Part shown: one piece after another, positions 10,245 through 19,132 of the stretch
Numbering within the stretch: the first letter of the stretch is position 1
Layout: each line of letters starts with the position of its first letter
NCBI RefSeq assembly: GCF_016653635.2
Contig: NZ_CP067420.1
Coordinates: 4,552,001-4,616,000, forward strand
Source of the DNA: Skermanella sp. TT6
GTDB taxonomy: Bacteria; Pseudomonadota; Alphaproteobacteria; Azospirillales; Azospirillaceae
Direction: 5' to 3'
Length of the DNA: 64,000 nucleotides
The notes under the pieces: model-generated
Told to the model about the DNA's origin: nothing
What the model saw: the letters and a program-made list of their open reading frames with translations, nothing else
Database searches by the model: none
Made by a program: the position numbers and the translations under genes

Positions 10245-10733
10245 TCAGTCCACCGGGTGAGCGGGACGGCGGGTCGTCGGCCAGGGCTCGCCGATATCCT
10301 GGAGCCGGCAGACCCAGCCGGCGGCTTCCAGCTTAATGCAGGCGCCGCCGGAGAAATGCAGGGCGACGCCGCTGTCCATGCCTTCCAGCGCCAGCAGGGC
10401 CAGCATCTGGCGGCGCTCGTGCAGGTCGATGCCCTTGGTCTTCACCGCGGTCACGCCGTCGAAACAGATGCCGCAGTTGGTCCGCTCGAACGGGACCGTG
10501 ATGTCGTCGCCGTCGTCGCCGTCATAGCTGGCGTCCACCGGGATGTCGGCCTGGCCGGACGCAGGGGCCTCGACCGCGCTCTCCCACTTGAAGCGGTTGG
10601 CGACCATGACGAAGCGGCTCTCTTCCGGAAGGAAGCACATTTCGCCGATCGGCACGATGGCGTCCTGGAGTATTCCGGAAATGACCTGGAGGTCTTCCTG
10701 ATCCTCCGCTCGAAGCTTCATCGGGGCAGTCAT
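10245..10733 (-). CDS. DUF2948 family protein
   Basis: Alphaproteobacterial protein of unknown function (162 aa). It opens MTAPMKLRAEDQEDLQVISG and has GEMCFLPEESRFVMVANRFKWE, TNCGICFDGVTAVKTKGIDL and the C-terminal GGACIKLEAAGWVCRLQDIG, the pattern I recognise as DUF2948. No membrane segment or signal peptide is visible. It lies 54 bp downstream of murA on the same strand; DUF2948 is commonly found near murA and hisG/hisD in alphaproteobacteria. Function is unknown. Confidence 0.85.
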   Translation of the reverse strand: MTAPMKLRAEDQEDLQVISGILQDAIVPIGEMCFLPEESRFVMVANRFKWESAVEAPASGQADIPVDASYDGDDGDDITVPFERTNCGICFDGVTAVKTKGIDLHERRQMLALLALEGMDSGVALHFSGGACIKLEAAGWVCRLQDIGEPWPTTRRPAHPVD

Positions 10734-10787
10734 GGGTGTGGTCTCGTCTGCAGGGGGGTACTGAGTCCCCCCGCATATAGGCAGGGA

Positions 10788-12077
10788 TCAGCCCGCCTTC
10801 ACCCTCTCGATATCAGCGCCGCAGGCCGACAGCTTCTCCTCCAGCCGTTCATAGCCGCGGTCCAGGTGGTAGACCCGGTTGACCTCGGTCTCGCCGTCGG
10901 CGGCGAGGCCGGCCAGGACCAGCGAGACGGACGCGCGCAGGTCGGTCGCCATGACCGGCGCGCCGGTCAGCCGCGGCACGCCGCGGATCAGGGCGGAGGC
11001 GCCGTGGACGGTGATCTTGGCGCCCATGCGCGCCAGCTCCGGCGCGTGCATGAAGCGGTTCTCGAAGATCGTCTCGGTGATCATGGCGGCGCCGTCGGCG
11101 ACGCACATCAGGGCCATCATCTGGGCCTGGAGGTCGGTCGGGAAGCCGGGAAACGGCTCGGTCATGACGTCGACGCCGGTCATGACGCCGTTGGCCCGCG
11201 CCACGCGGAAGCCGCGCTCCGTCTCGGTGAAGGAGATGCCGGCGCCGCCCAGCACCTTGGTCACGGACTGGAGATGCTCCAGCCGGCCGTTGATCAGCTC
11301 CAGGTCGCCGCCGGTGATCGCGGCGGCCATGGCGTAGGTGCCGGTCTCGATCCGGTCGGGGACGATGGTGTGGTAGGCGCCGTGCAGCCGGTCCTTGCCC
11401 TGGATGCGCAGCGTGTCGGTGCCCAGCCCCTCGATCTCGGCGCCCATGGCGATCAGGCAGCGGGCGAGGTCGGTCACCTCCGGCTCGCGGGCGGCGTTGA
11501 CCAGCACGGTCTCGCCCTTGGCGAGCGAGGCGGCCATCAGAAGGTTCTCGGTCGCCCCGACCGATACCGTGGGGAAGACGATCCGGGCGCCGTGCAGGCC
11601 GTTGGGGGCGGAGGCCAGGATGTAGCCGCCCTCCAGCTCGATCTGGGCGCCCATCTCGACGAGGCCCTTGATATGCAGGTCGACCGGCCGGGCACCGATC
11701 GCGCAGCCGCCGGGCAGCGACACCTTGGCGACGCCGCAGCGGGCGACCAGCGGCCCCAGCACCAGCACGCTGGCGCGCATCTTGCGGACCAGGTCATAGG
11801 GGGCCGTGGTGCTGGTGATCTCCCGCGTGGTCAGCTCGATCACGCGGCCGGCGGCGCCGTCCTGGGGAGCGGAGCCGTCCATGCCGAAGACGACGCCGTG
11901 CTGGGCCAGCAGGTTCGCCAGGGTGGTGATATCGGCCAGGTGGGGAAGCTGGGCGAGCGTGAGGGTCTCGTCGGTCAGAAGGCTGGCCGTCATCAGGGGC
12001 AGCGCCGCGTTCTTCGCGCCGCCGACCGCCAGGCTGCCGCGCAACGGCCGGCCGCCGCGAATCCGGATCTTGTCCAT
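10788..12077 (-). CDS. murA: UDP-N-acetylglucosamine 1-carboxyvinyltransferase
   Basis: First committed step of peptidoglycan synthesis: transfers enolpyruvate from PEP to UDP-GlcNAc; the fosfomycin target. The 429-residue product begins [20 protein letters not shown], then [14 protein letters not shown]. It has the active-site loop with cysteine in [17 protein letters not shown], and [19 protein letters not shown] near the end. The Cys (not Asp) predicts fosfomycin sensitivity at the target. It is followed by DUF2948. Confidence 0.97.
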   Translation of the reverse strand: MDKIRIRGGRPLRGSLAVGGAKNAALPLMTASLLTDETLTLAQLPHLADITTLANLLAQHGVVFGMDGSAPQDGAAGRVIELTTREITSTTAPYDLVRKMRASVLVLGPLVARCGVAKVSLPGGCAIGARPVDLHIKGLVEMGAQIELEGGYILASAPNGLHGARIVFPTVSVGATENLLMAASLAKGETVLVNAAREPEVTDLARCLIAMGAEIEGLGTDTLRIQGKDRLHGAYHTIVPDRIETGTYAMAAAITGGDLELINGRLEHLQSVTKVLGGAGISFTETERGFRVARANGVMTGVDVMTEPFPGFPTDLQAQMMALMCVADGAAMITETIFENRFMHAPELARMGAKITVHGASALIRGVPRLTGAPVMATDLRASVSLVLAGLAADGETEVNRVYHLDRGYERLEEKLSACGADIERVKAG

Positions 12078-12288
12078 GGGTATTCAATTCACCTTGGTGG
12101 GGGCGGCGACTATCTAGGACGGCTATAGTTAATGGACCGTTGATCACAGCGACGGCCCATATGCCACGCTGCCGCGTCGCCTCCCGGATCCGGATATCGG
12201 TCGTGACCGACATCGGCGACGGTCTCGCGAAAGGCTGGCTCCGAAAGGCTGGGCATGCCCGCGCTTCTACCCGACGCCGGGGCGAAGC

Positions 12289-12477
12289 TCAAGGGTCGCC
12301 GTCCCCTTCCCGCTCCGGAGGGGCCGGGACCGGAGCGGCCGGAACGCCGGACTGGCGCCGCTCGCGCGCCTGCTCCTTGCGCTTGCGCAGGTTCTCCCGG
12401 AGGGCGGCGGCCTGCCGCTCCTGCCGGGTTGGTTGGGACGCGCCGGGACGCGTCGAGGGGGGCTGATCATCGGTCAT
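12289..12477 (-). CDS. Small basic hypothetical protein
   Basis: A 62-residue product beginning MTDDQPPSTRPGASQPTRQE. The core QAAALRENLRKRKEQARERR is a highly charged helix of a type I have seen in short conserved proteins next to murA in this group. The rest is proline-rich and probably disordered. The frame is open to 12492, but MTDD is the more natural start. No function can be assigned. Confidence 0.55.
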   Translation of the reverse strand: MTDDQPPSTRPGASQPTRQERQAAALRENLRKRKEQARERRQSGVPAAPVPAPPEREGDGDP

Positions 12478-12504
12478 CTCGGCCGCGATCATAGGACGGA
12501 AGGA

Positions 12505-13512
12505 TCAGGAACGGCCAGCGTCGTCGAGCGGCGCGCAGGCGTCGGAAACGCCGCGCAGGCTGCCGCAGGCATCCACGCCGCCCATGGGGGTGAAGCGCAT
12601 CACCACCCTGGCCTCGCTCTCCCGGCGCGACGGACGCGCGGAGAGCCGCGGAGCGTCGTCGTCCTCCTCGTCGATGCCGGCGACGTCGTAGCCGGCGGGC
12701 TGGATGACGGGAGCCTGGATGACGGGGGCCTGGATAACCGGGGCTTGCGCGACCGCCGCGCGGACGGTCTCGACGCGCACCGGCTCCGGAGCGGCCGCGA
12801 CCTGGACGGCCTCGCGCACCGGCTGCGCCGGCTTGGCCGAGGGAACGGGCTTCGGACGGTCGGCGGCGGCGACCAGGACCGCCGGCACGCCGTCGGTGCC
12901 GCGCGGCGCGGTCCGACCGACCACCGGGGCCAGGGCCGCCATGTATTGGCGCGTCTCGCGCGGCAGCCGCTGGCGGCCGGCCTGGACCGCGGTGTAGCAG
13001 GCGGGTCCGCAATTGTAGGCGGCCAGGAAGCCGGGGCTGCCGAACTGATCGTACATCTCGCGGATATAGGCGGTGCCGGCCATGATGTTGTCGCGCGGAT
13101 CGGTCGGGGACGGGCCCAGGCCATGGCGCTCGCTCAGCTCCGCATAGGTCGCCGGCATGACCTGCATCAGGCCGATGGCGCCGGCCGGACTGGTGATGGG
13201 CCGGCCGTTGACGGTGGCGCGCCCGCCGCTCTCGCGGTGCATGACCGCCCTGATCCACTGTTCCGGAACGTCGAACCGCTCGGCCGCCTCGGCGATCAGG
13301 TCGCGCCAGGGATCCTTGGGATCGGGCGGCAGGACCGGCGCCGGGGCGAGCGCCGCGACCTGGATCGGCTCCAGCGCCGCCGGCCCGGAAACCCCGGTCT
13401 GGCCGGTGCTCGCGCAACCCGAGACAAGCCCTCCCAAAAGGAGTACCATGGACGCCTTAACCCCAAAATTCGAGCAGACCTGCCGGCGTCCCTGGTTACG
13501 CTTGTCAGTCAT
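12505..13512 (-). CDS. Lipoprotein lytic transglycosylase (SLT domain)
   Basis: Cleaves the glycan strand of peptidoglycan in the periplasm with formation of 1,6-anhydromuramyl ends. The N-terminus has a hydrophobic stretch MVLLLGGLVSGC; LVSGC is a lipobox, predicting a lipid-anchored protein. The SLT domain spans roughly residues 65-185: WIRAVMHRESGG with the catalytic Glu, SPAGAIGLMQVMPATY, and FLAAYNCGPACYTAVQ. The C-terminal third contains a triplicated QAPVIQ segment and is probably disordered. The start at 13512 leaves a 21-residue basic lead; an internal start at MVLLL is possible. Confidence 0.88.
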   Translation of the reverse strand: MTDKRNQGRRQVCSNFGVKASMVLLLGGLVSGCASTGQTGVSGPAALEPIQVAALAPAPVLPPDPKDPWRDLIAEAAERFDVPEQWIRAVMHRESGGRATVNGRPITSPAGAIGLMQVMPATYAELSERHGLGPSPTDPRDNIMAGTAYIREMYDQFGSPGFLAAYNCGPACYTAVQAGRQRLPRETRQYMAALAPVVGRTAPRGTDGVPAVLVAAADRPKPVPSAKPAQPVREAVQVAAAPEPVRVETVRAAVAQAPVIQAPVIQAPVIQPAGYDVAGIDEEDDDAPRLSARPSRRESEARVVMRFTPMGGVDACGSLRGVSDACAPLDDAGRS

Positions 13513-13802
13513 GGGGTTGCGCCTCTTTCTTAAGGTTTCGTTTGAAGCTTGTCACCCCTGGCTTACTGATACAGCAGCAACACTGTCAAGCGACAAACAC
13601 CCCGAAATTGCCGCAGCTATGCCTTTCTTCAGACAGATTCCGGGCTGCGGGACTGGTCATTCGATGGTCCGGTCCAAAATGCCGCAGAGAACAAAAATAG
13701 AAGATCGCAGGGACGGCGGCGTTTCGACTTTCCGATTCGCAAGCTGACCGGAGCCTTTCGCCGCCGCCGGGAGCACTGTTCCCGGGTGCCCGCGTTAATA
13801 CT

Positions 13803-14603
13803 TCAGCCGAGCCCGAGGACGTCTCGCATGGAATAGAGGCCGGGCGGCTGGCCATGGGCCCAGAGCGCCGCGCGGACGGCCCCGACCGCGTAGATCCGGC
13901 GGTCGTTGGCCCGGTGGCCGAGCTCGATCCGCTCCCCCTCCCCCGCGAAGACGACGCTGTGGTCGCCGACCACGTCGCCCCCGCGCATCACGGCGAAGCC
14001 GATGTCGCCGCGGCGCCGCTCGCCGGTGTGGCCGTCGCGCACGCGCGCCGAGACCGCGTCCAGGTCGACGCCCCGCCCCGCCGCGGCGGCCCGTCCCAGG
14101 CCCAGCGAAGTGCCCGACGGCGCATCCACCTTGTGGCGGTGGTGCATCTCCAGGATCTCGATGTCGAAGTCCGGCCCCAGCGTCCGCGCCACCTGCTCGA
14201 CCAGCACCATCAGCAGGTTGACGCCCAGGCTCATGTTGGGCGCATGGACGATCCTGGTGTGCTGCGCGGCCTTGCGCAGCGCCTCGGTCTGGGCGGGATT
14301 GAGGCCGGTGGTGCCGACGACATGGACCGTCTTGGCCTGGGCCGCCAGGGCGGCGTGCCGCTCGGTCGCCTCCGGGCTGGTGAAGTCGATCACCGCGTCG
14401 GCATCGGCGAAGAGCTGGACGGGATCGTCGGTCGCCGGCATGCCGATGGGATCGAGTCCCGCCAGCGTTCCGATGTCCTTACCGATCGCATCGCTTCCCG
14501 GCCGGTCGGTCCCGCCGGCAAGGCTGCATCCGTCCGTCGCCAGGATCCGGCGCACCAGCATCTGGCCCATGCGCCCGGAACAGCCAACCACACCGATCTT
14601 CAT
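13803..14603 (-). CDS. dapB: 4-hydroxy-tetrahydrodipicolinate reductase
   Basis: NAD(P)H-dependent reductase in the diaminopimelate/lysine pathway. The 266-residue product starts [20 protein letters not shown] (Rossmann GxxGxxG) and carries [33 protein letters not shown], the catalytic motif [19 protein letters not shown], and the C-terminal tetramerisation region ending [10 protein letters not shown] chose the ATG at 14603; a GTG lies one codon upstream. The 290-bp region between dapB and the lytic transglycosylase is AT-richer than its surroundings and holds no convincing gene. Confidence 0.96.
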   Translation of the reverse strand: MKIGVVGCSGRMGQMLVRRILATDGCSLAGGTDRPGSDAIGKDIGTLAGLDPIGMPATDDPVQLFADADAVIDFTSPEATERHAALAAQAKTVHVVGTTGLNPAQTEALRKAAQHTRIVHAPNMSLGVNLLMVLVEQVARTLGPDFDIEILEMHHRHKVDAPSGTSLGLGRAAAAGRGVDLDAVSARVRDGHTGERRRGDIGFAVMRGGDVVGDHSVVFAGEGERIELGHRANDRRIYAVGAVRAALWAHGQPPGLYSMRDVLGLG

Positions 14604-14766
14604 CACCCTGCACTCCCTGCTGGATTTCCCTGTGTGGGCGGAGCTTTAGCACGATCCGGCGTTGCGGACAGCCCGTGAAGGAGGCTGATTTTAAATCATG
14701 GAAAGCGAAGCTTTGGCCTTGCGGAGGCCGGATCGCTATGGCATATACCCCGCCACCGCAGACGGC

Positions 14767-14841
<75 letters not shown>

Positions 14842-15027
14842 TCCTGGATCGCAGCAGGTTGGATCTGGCCAAGGCTTGCGGAGCTTCCTCTTGACTCCCC
14901 CATCGCAGCTTTCCTGTGCCTCGCCTCTTGGAGCGCGGCGTTCAGTCATGACTTGCGTCGTGGGTCGAGCGACGCCGTAAACCCGATTGCCGCAGTCGCC
15001 TCGCAGGACATGACCATGCCGGCAGGA

Positions 15028-15444
15028 TCACCGGCCCAACAGGGGCACTCGCGCCAAATGGCGCTCGATGTTTTCCCGCGCCTGCGCGTTGTATCCGAAA
15101 TCGGTCCTGCTTTTCTGCCAAGCATCCAGGATAGCGGTCCGGGCTTGGTCCACCCAACCGGCCATGAGGCCTTCCTCGATGCCGGCTTTCCGAGCCATGC
15201 GCCGGAATGATTCCCCGGTCACGTCCTCCCATCGTTTCGATCCCCCGAGATTCAGCGCCAGCGTGTCATCCGGGTGATACTGGATGGTGGAGACCAGATC
15301 ATAGGCGGGAGAAAGCGCTGCATTGAGGCCATCTGGATAGATCAGACTCCAGTTCTTATGGTGCATATCGCTGCCGTCGGTGGCGCCGAGCGTGAGCCGG
15401 CCGACGGGCAGGTCGTCGAGCAGAACGCTGAGAACCCTGGCCAT
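15028..15444 (-). pseudogene. HipA-type toxin kinase with large internal deletion
   Basis: The 138-codon frame begins MARVLSVLLDDLPVGRLTLG, the N-terminal HipA subdomain, and then jumps within a few residues (around 15375) to DMHHKNWSLIYPDG and SPAYDLVSTIQYHPDDTLAL, which in intact HipA (about 400-440 aa) lie near the C-terminus after the kinase N-lobe and catalytic HxxD region. The rest (KRWEDVTGESFRRMARKAGI and onward) is the normal HipA tail. About 260-300 residues are missing in frame, so kinase activity is lost. The start directly follows the DUF262 stop (TGAATG). No hipB is visible. Confidence 0.75.
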
Positions 15445-16796
15445 TCACACGTCCTCGTCTTCGACCACAAGCGCCGCGATGGAGGGCCGGTCACTCTCGT
15501 CCCAGCGCGCATGCCGGGCGAAGAAGCGCTCGCAATGATGCCGCAGGAAGTGGGCCCTCAGTCTCAGGAAGCCGTCGATGTCTCCGGTGTACAAAGCCTG
15601 TGCGGCAGCTTCGGGAATGCCGTGGGAAGCCAGCAGCTCCGGGTCCCGCACCCCGACCAATCGCCGGCGGAGCCCCGGGCGGCGGGGATGGATCAGACGG
15701 TTGGCGGTGGATCGCAGGGCATCGTTCGGTGTGTCATGCCTGTCGATGATGAAAGGCATTCGAAATTCCTGCTCCTCCCCCTCGGCGGCTTGGTCGATCT
15801 CGATGAGTTCACCGCTGTCCAGGTTCCGAGGTCTCAGGTCGAGCATGGCCAGAGCCAGCAGCTTGCTGGTGGCGAAACGAAAATTGAAGCCCTCATCGAT
15901 CTTCGGCAAGGCCCCGGGGCGGCTCACGACCATCTCCAGCAGCCTCTGCACGGAAACCTCTTCGCTTCCTTCGACGATGCGATCCAAGGTGGCTCGTGTG
16001 GAGACGGTATCGCCGCGATGGGCGCCGGTCAGAGCCCCGCGCCACACCCAGCGCTCCAACAGTTGCCGGGAACGGGCTCCGGGATCGGGATAGAGATGGA
16101 AAAATTTGCCCAGCGACACGAAGGGTTGCTTGTAGGGCAAAAGATCGTAGCGCGGAATCCGACATCGTCCTTCAGAAACTGGATAACCCGCCGGGCAGCT
16201 TCCGCCGTCTTACGATAGGCGCGTTCCGCGTCAGCATCGTCCAGGCGGAGCGGCCCCTCGCCCTTGCGCTCGGTAAAATCCCTGCCTTGCAGTGCCCGCA
16301 ACAGCCGATACAGCAGCTTTTCCTCGATGGAGCCGAAGCCCATGAATGCCAATTCGGCAACGATCTGGCGCAGGGAAGCGGGCCGGCCTTGGCCGCGCGC
16401 TCCGTTCAAAGCATCGAATACCTGTTCTTGCCCGAGCGGGTGGCCACTGGAGTTGGTGCGTCCGAAGATCTCGCGCAGGATATGCTCCCGCTGAGTGCGG
16501 ACCAGATAGGCCGGGATTTCATATTCGCGAATGCGCTTGCCCACGGTAAACGCCCGCTCCCGCCGCTCGGGCCGATCGGCCGCATGCTTGAAGACCCACC
16601 GCATCAGCCGTTCCGACTCCAGCACCTCGGTCATCGGCAGGTAACGGGAGGGATCGACGGCACGATCCTTGGGTGGAGCTTTGAACTCCGCCTTGTCGAG
16701 GTCGAAATACAGGGCGAATTCGTCTCGGTCCGGCTCCGGTGCCAGCAGCACCCGCGTCAGGGACATCAACCGCTGCTGTCCGTCCACCACCCAAAG
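15445..16796 (-). pseudogene. DUF262 (GmrSD/ParB-like) protein, 5' end lost at IS3 junction and frameshifted
   Basis: DUF262 proteins include the GTP/NTPase half of GmrSD-type modification-dependent nucleases. Reading starts at the IS3 edge with WVVDGQQRLMSLTRVLLAPE, the family's DGQQR motif, and continues in one frame to about 16143. It then must shift frame to continue LPYKQPFVSLGKFFHLYPDP through to VVEDEDV and the stop at 15445. The break is at the A-run 16139-16142: one missing base explains it. The sequence before the WVVDGQQR segment, usually the first 60-80 residues, is gone. Probably non-functional on both counts. Confidence 0.78.
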
Positions 16797-16875
16797 TGAG
16801 CTGGATCCCGGAAATGAGACAGGTGGGTATGTGAGAGTCCTGCTCCCATATGCGGCTTAGAAACAGGAGCAGTCA

Positions 16876-17160
16876 GTGAAGCAGTCTCGGCAGAAACACA
16901 GCGCGACGTTCAAGGCGAAGGTAGCCTTGGCGGCGATCAAGGGTGACCGGACGGTCGGCGAACTGGCCGGCGAGTATGGTGTCCATCCCAGCCAGATCCA
17001 TGCCTGGAAGAAGGCGCTGCTCGACGGCGCGGCCGGCGTGTTCGAGAGCGGCAGCGACCGCGACGATGAGATCAGCGAAACCCAGGTCGGCGAACTCTAC
17101 CGCCAGATCGGCCAACTGAAGGTCGAGAACGATTTTTTGGCCAGGAGGCTCGGCAAGTAG
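16876..17160 (+). CDS. IS3-family transposase OrfA
   Basis: A 94-residue helix-turn-helix DNA-binding protein starting MKQSRQKHSATFKAKVALAA, with VGELAGEYGVHPSQIHAWKK as the HTH and a C-terminal leucine-zipper-like segment (ETQVGELYRQIGQLKVENDF). It recognises IS ends and is also the N-terminal part of the fused OrfAB transposase. The heptamer T-TTT-TTG at 17133-17139 is in the correct phase for programmed -1 frameshifting into orfB. Confidence 0.93.
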   Translation: MKQSRQKHSATFKAKVALAAIKGDRTVGELAGEYGVHPSQIHAWKKALLDGAAGVFESGSDRDDEISETQVGELYRQIGQLKVENDFLARRLGK

Positions 17161-17180
17161 ACCGGGCCGAGCGTCGCGCG

Positions 17181-18188
17181 ATGATCGACCGCGCGCATCC
17201 CACCTTGACTGTGCGCCGCCAATGTCAGTTGCTGGACGTCAGCCGGGCGTCGGTTTATCGCCGCCCGGCTCCGGTCAGCGCCGACGATTTCCGGCTGATG
17301 GAGCTGATCGACCGCCAGTACCTGGCGCGGCCCTTCTACGGCTCGCGTCGCATGGCGGCGTGGCTGGCCACCCAGGGCTTCCCCATCAACCGCAAGCGGG
17401 TTCAGCGCCTGATGCGGTTCATGGGACTGGTCGCCATCTACCAGCGCCCCAACACCAGCAAGGCGGCGTCCCAGCACGCCAAGTATCCCTACCTGCTCGG
17501 CGGCCTGATCATCGACCGGGCCAACCAGGTGTGGTGCAGCGACGTGACCTACATCCCGATGGCCAAGGGCTTCATCTACCTGGTGGCGATCATGGACTGG
17601 CACTCGCGGGCCGTGTTGGCCTGGAGGATTTCGAACACGCTGCATGCCGACTTCTGCGTCGATGCCCTGGAAGAAGCGCTGCGGCGGTTCGGACGACCGG
17701 AAATCTTCAATACCGATCAGGGCAGTCAATTCACCAGTACCGACTTCACCGGCGCGCTGAAGGCCCACGCCATCAAGATCAGCATGGACGGCAAGGGCCG
17801 GTGCATGGACAACATCTTCATCGAGCGCCTTTGGAGAAGCTTGAAATATGAGGACGTGTACTTGCACGCCTACGCCTCGGTCGCCGATGCCAGGGTGGGC
17901 ATTGGCGCCTGGCTGAACTTTTACAACGAGGAGCGCCTGCATCAGGCGCATGGCTACCGGACACCCCGGCAGATCTACGAAATGCAATGCCCGTGGACAT
18001 CGGGACGATCGGCTGCGCCGAACGGTTCCGCTCCCCTGGTTTGCCGAGCAGGCTCGACAAACCAGGAGATGCTCACCTTCGCCCCCATGCCCACCGGCAT
18101 CAGCAACAAGGATCTGGAAATTGGAAGTATAGCAGCTACCCTGCAACTCGCGCCGACACCGATGCCCGGCATCAACACGGCGCAATGA
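17181..18188 (+). CDS. IS3-family transposase OrfB (DDE integrase core)
   Basis: Catalytic half of the transposase. From the ATG at 17181 it reads MIDRAHPTLTVRRQCQLLDV (HTH_21-type helix), then the rve core: VWCSDVTYIPMAKGFIYLVA with the first Asp, FNTDQGSQFTSTDFTGAL with the second Asp, and DNIFIERLWRSLKYEDVYLH with the Glu. The DDE triad is intact. The C-terminal 55 residues after HGYRTPRQIYEMQ are atypical and may be read-through into the IS end. Continuous reading from the slippery heptamer in orfA through this frame predicts an OrfAB fusion. Likely active. Confidence 0.93.
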   Translation: MIDRAHPTLTVRRQCQLLDVSRASVYRRPAPVSADDFRLMELIDRQYLARPFYGSRRMAAWLATQGFPINRKRVQRLMRFMGLVAIYQRPNTSKAASQHAKYPYLLGGLIIDRANQVWCSDVTYIPMAKGFIYLVAIMDWHSRAVLAWRISNTLHADFCVDALEEALRRFGRPEIFNTDQGSQFTSTDFTGALKAHAIKISMDGKGRCMDNIFIERLWRSLKYEDVYLHAYASVADARVGIGAWLNFYNEERLHQAHGYRTPRQIYEMQCPWTSGRSAAPNGSAPLVCRAGSTNQEMLTFAPMPTGISNKDLEIGSIAATLQLAPTPMPGINTAQ

Positions 18189-18248
18189 TCCCGCGGGACT
18201 CTCGCTTAACCCGCCACCTCGATTGTCTCACCAGCAGGGTCCACCTCA

Positions 18249-18379
18249 CCTTGGCATGGTTCGCCCGATTCCGGCGGATCTCCGTCCGCTACGAACGCCG
18301 GATGGATATCTTTGCCGCCTTCAATCACCTCGCCGCAGCCCTCATCACCTTCCGCTTCGTCGAACGATGGTTATGTTAG
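18249..18379 (+). pseudogene. IS5-family transposase C-terminal remnant
   Basis: Immediately beyond the IS3 right end the frame reads LAWFARFRRISVRYERRMDI then FAAFNHLAAALITFRFVERW and stops at 18377-18379. This is the typical last 40 residues of IS5/IS427-group transposases (WFxRFRRLxxRYERRxDI). The rest of the gene is absent. The stop overlaps the PP2C gene end on the opposite strand. Confidence 0.75.
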
Positions 18380-19131
18380 GCACCCTTAATGCCGAGACTG
18401 ACGATCGCCAGGGTTGCATCATCCCCTGTCTTTATGCTTATAACGTTCCGCATGTTCTTATTGAGCGCGCTTTTATATGTCTGGGGGTGCAGGGACCTCG
18501 ACCAGCCGACCAAGGTGCCGACTGCGGGCGCCAGCCGACCGCTAGCGCGATGATAGAGGCTCTCGGCCGCGCCATCGGTCATCAAGGCGAAGGCCACCGC
18601 TTTGCTCTGCCCCTTATAGGCACGAAATCGCGTCGAGGCTCCAGCGTCGGTGAGGAAGTACGTGGAATTCCCGAACTCACCGTTTTCAGGACGACTCAGA
18701 ACCTGCAACTGTCCGTCCATCTCTGCTGCGATCACACCATCGCCGATATGGAAAGCAGCCCATCCGAAATCGTCCTCGCACTTCATCACGAGAACCGCCA
18801 TTAGCGTGCAAGCCAAGTCGCGGACCTCACAGCCGATCTCACAGGCCTTAGCCGTCAGTGCTTCTTGAATCTGGTTCAAAACGGCTTTTGGTTCATCGAG
18901 CGCGAAGACGTTCGACTTCAAAGTCGCCAAAACATGAGTTGCGGCAGAAACAGCGACACTTGCGCCGATCTCGGCATGTCTGGCACTTCCGGCACCGTCG
19001 GCGACGGCCGCAATGACTCCGGACCGACCTAGCCGATGTAGGAGAGCGGCGTCCTGACAAGGAGTACCGGACGCCTCGTGTTGGCGCCCGGTTACGGAAG
19101 CAAAGGCGCTGCGGATAATTAAACGAGGCAT
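18376..19131 (-). CDS. PP2C-family serine/threonine phosphatase (TerY-P / YegK type)
   Basis: Metal-dependent phosphatase, third gene of a kinase-vWA-PP2C operon resembling E. coli yegI-yegL-yegK. The ATG at 19131 (MPRLIIRSAFASVTGRQHEA) lies 1 bp after the vWA stop. Metal-binding acidic motifs are present: AAVADGAGSARHAEIGA, FHIGDGVIAAEMDGQ, FALMTDGAAESLY and TGDDATLAIVSL at the end. The 251 residues match the family. It probably reverses phosphorylation by the operon's kinase; that is inference. The C-terminus is intact although it abuts an IS remnant. Confidence 0.88.
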   Translation of the reverse strand: MPRLIIRSAFASVTGRQHEASGTPCQDAALLHRLGRSGVIAAVADGAGSARHAEIGASVAVSAATHVLATLKSNVFALDEPKAVLNQIQEALTAKACEIGCEVRDLACTLMAVLVMKCEDDFGWAAFHIGDGVIAAEMDGQLQVLSRPENGEFGNSTYFLTDAGASTRFRAYKGQSKAVAFALMTDGAAESLYHRASGRLAPAVGTLVGWSRSLHPQTYKSALNKNMRNVISIKTGDDATLAIVSLGIKGA

Positions 19132-19132
19132 A

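Larger units (their letters stand above)
16797..18248 (+). mobile_element. IS3-family insertion sequence, complete, 1452 bp
   Basis: Outer ends are TGAGCTGGATCCC (16797) and, inverted, TGAGGTGGACCCT (ending 18248), matching at 10 of 13 positions. A further inner match (GAGAGTCC near 16844 with GGACTCTC near 18196) supports the pairing. The element contains orfA and orfB in -1 phase. Flanks are AAAG on the left and CCTT on the right, so no target duplication is present. The left flank is a DUF262 gene and the right flank an IS5-family transposase remnant, so a deletion or recombination has occurred next to the element. Confidence 0.8.

Noticed and set aside
10188-12128. A 646-codon plus-strand frame opposite murA and DUF2948
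   Set aside because: Antisense shadow with low-complexity composition.
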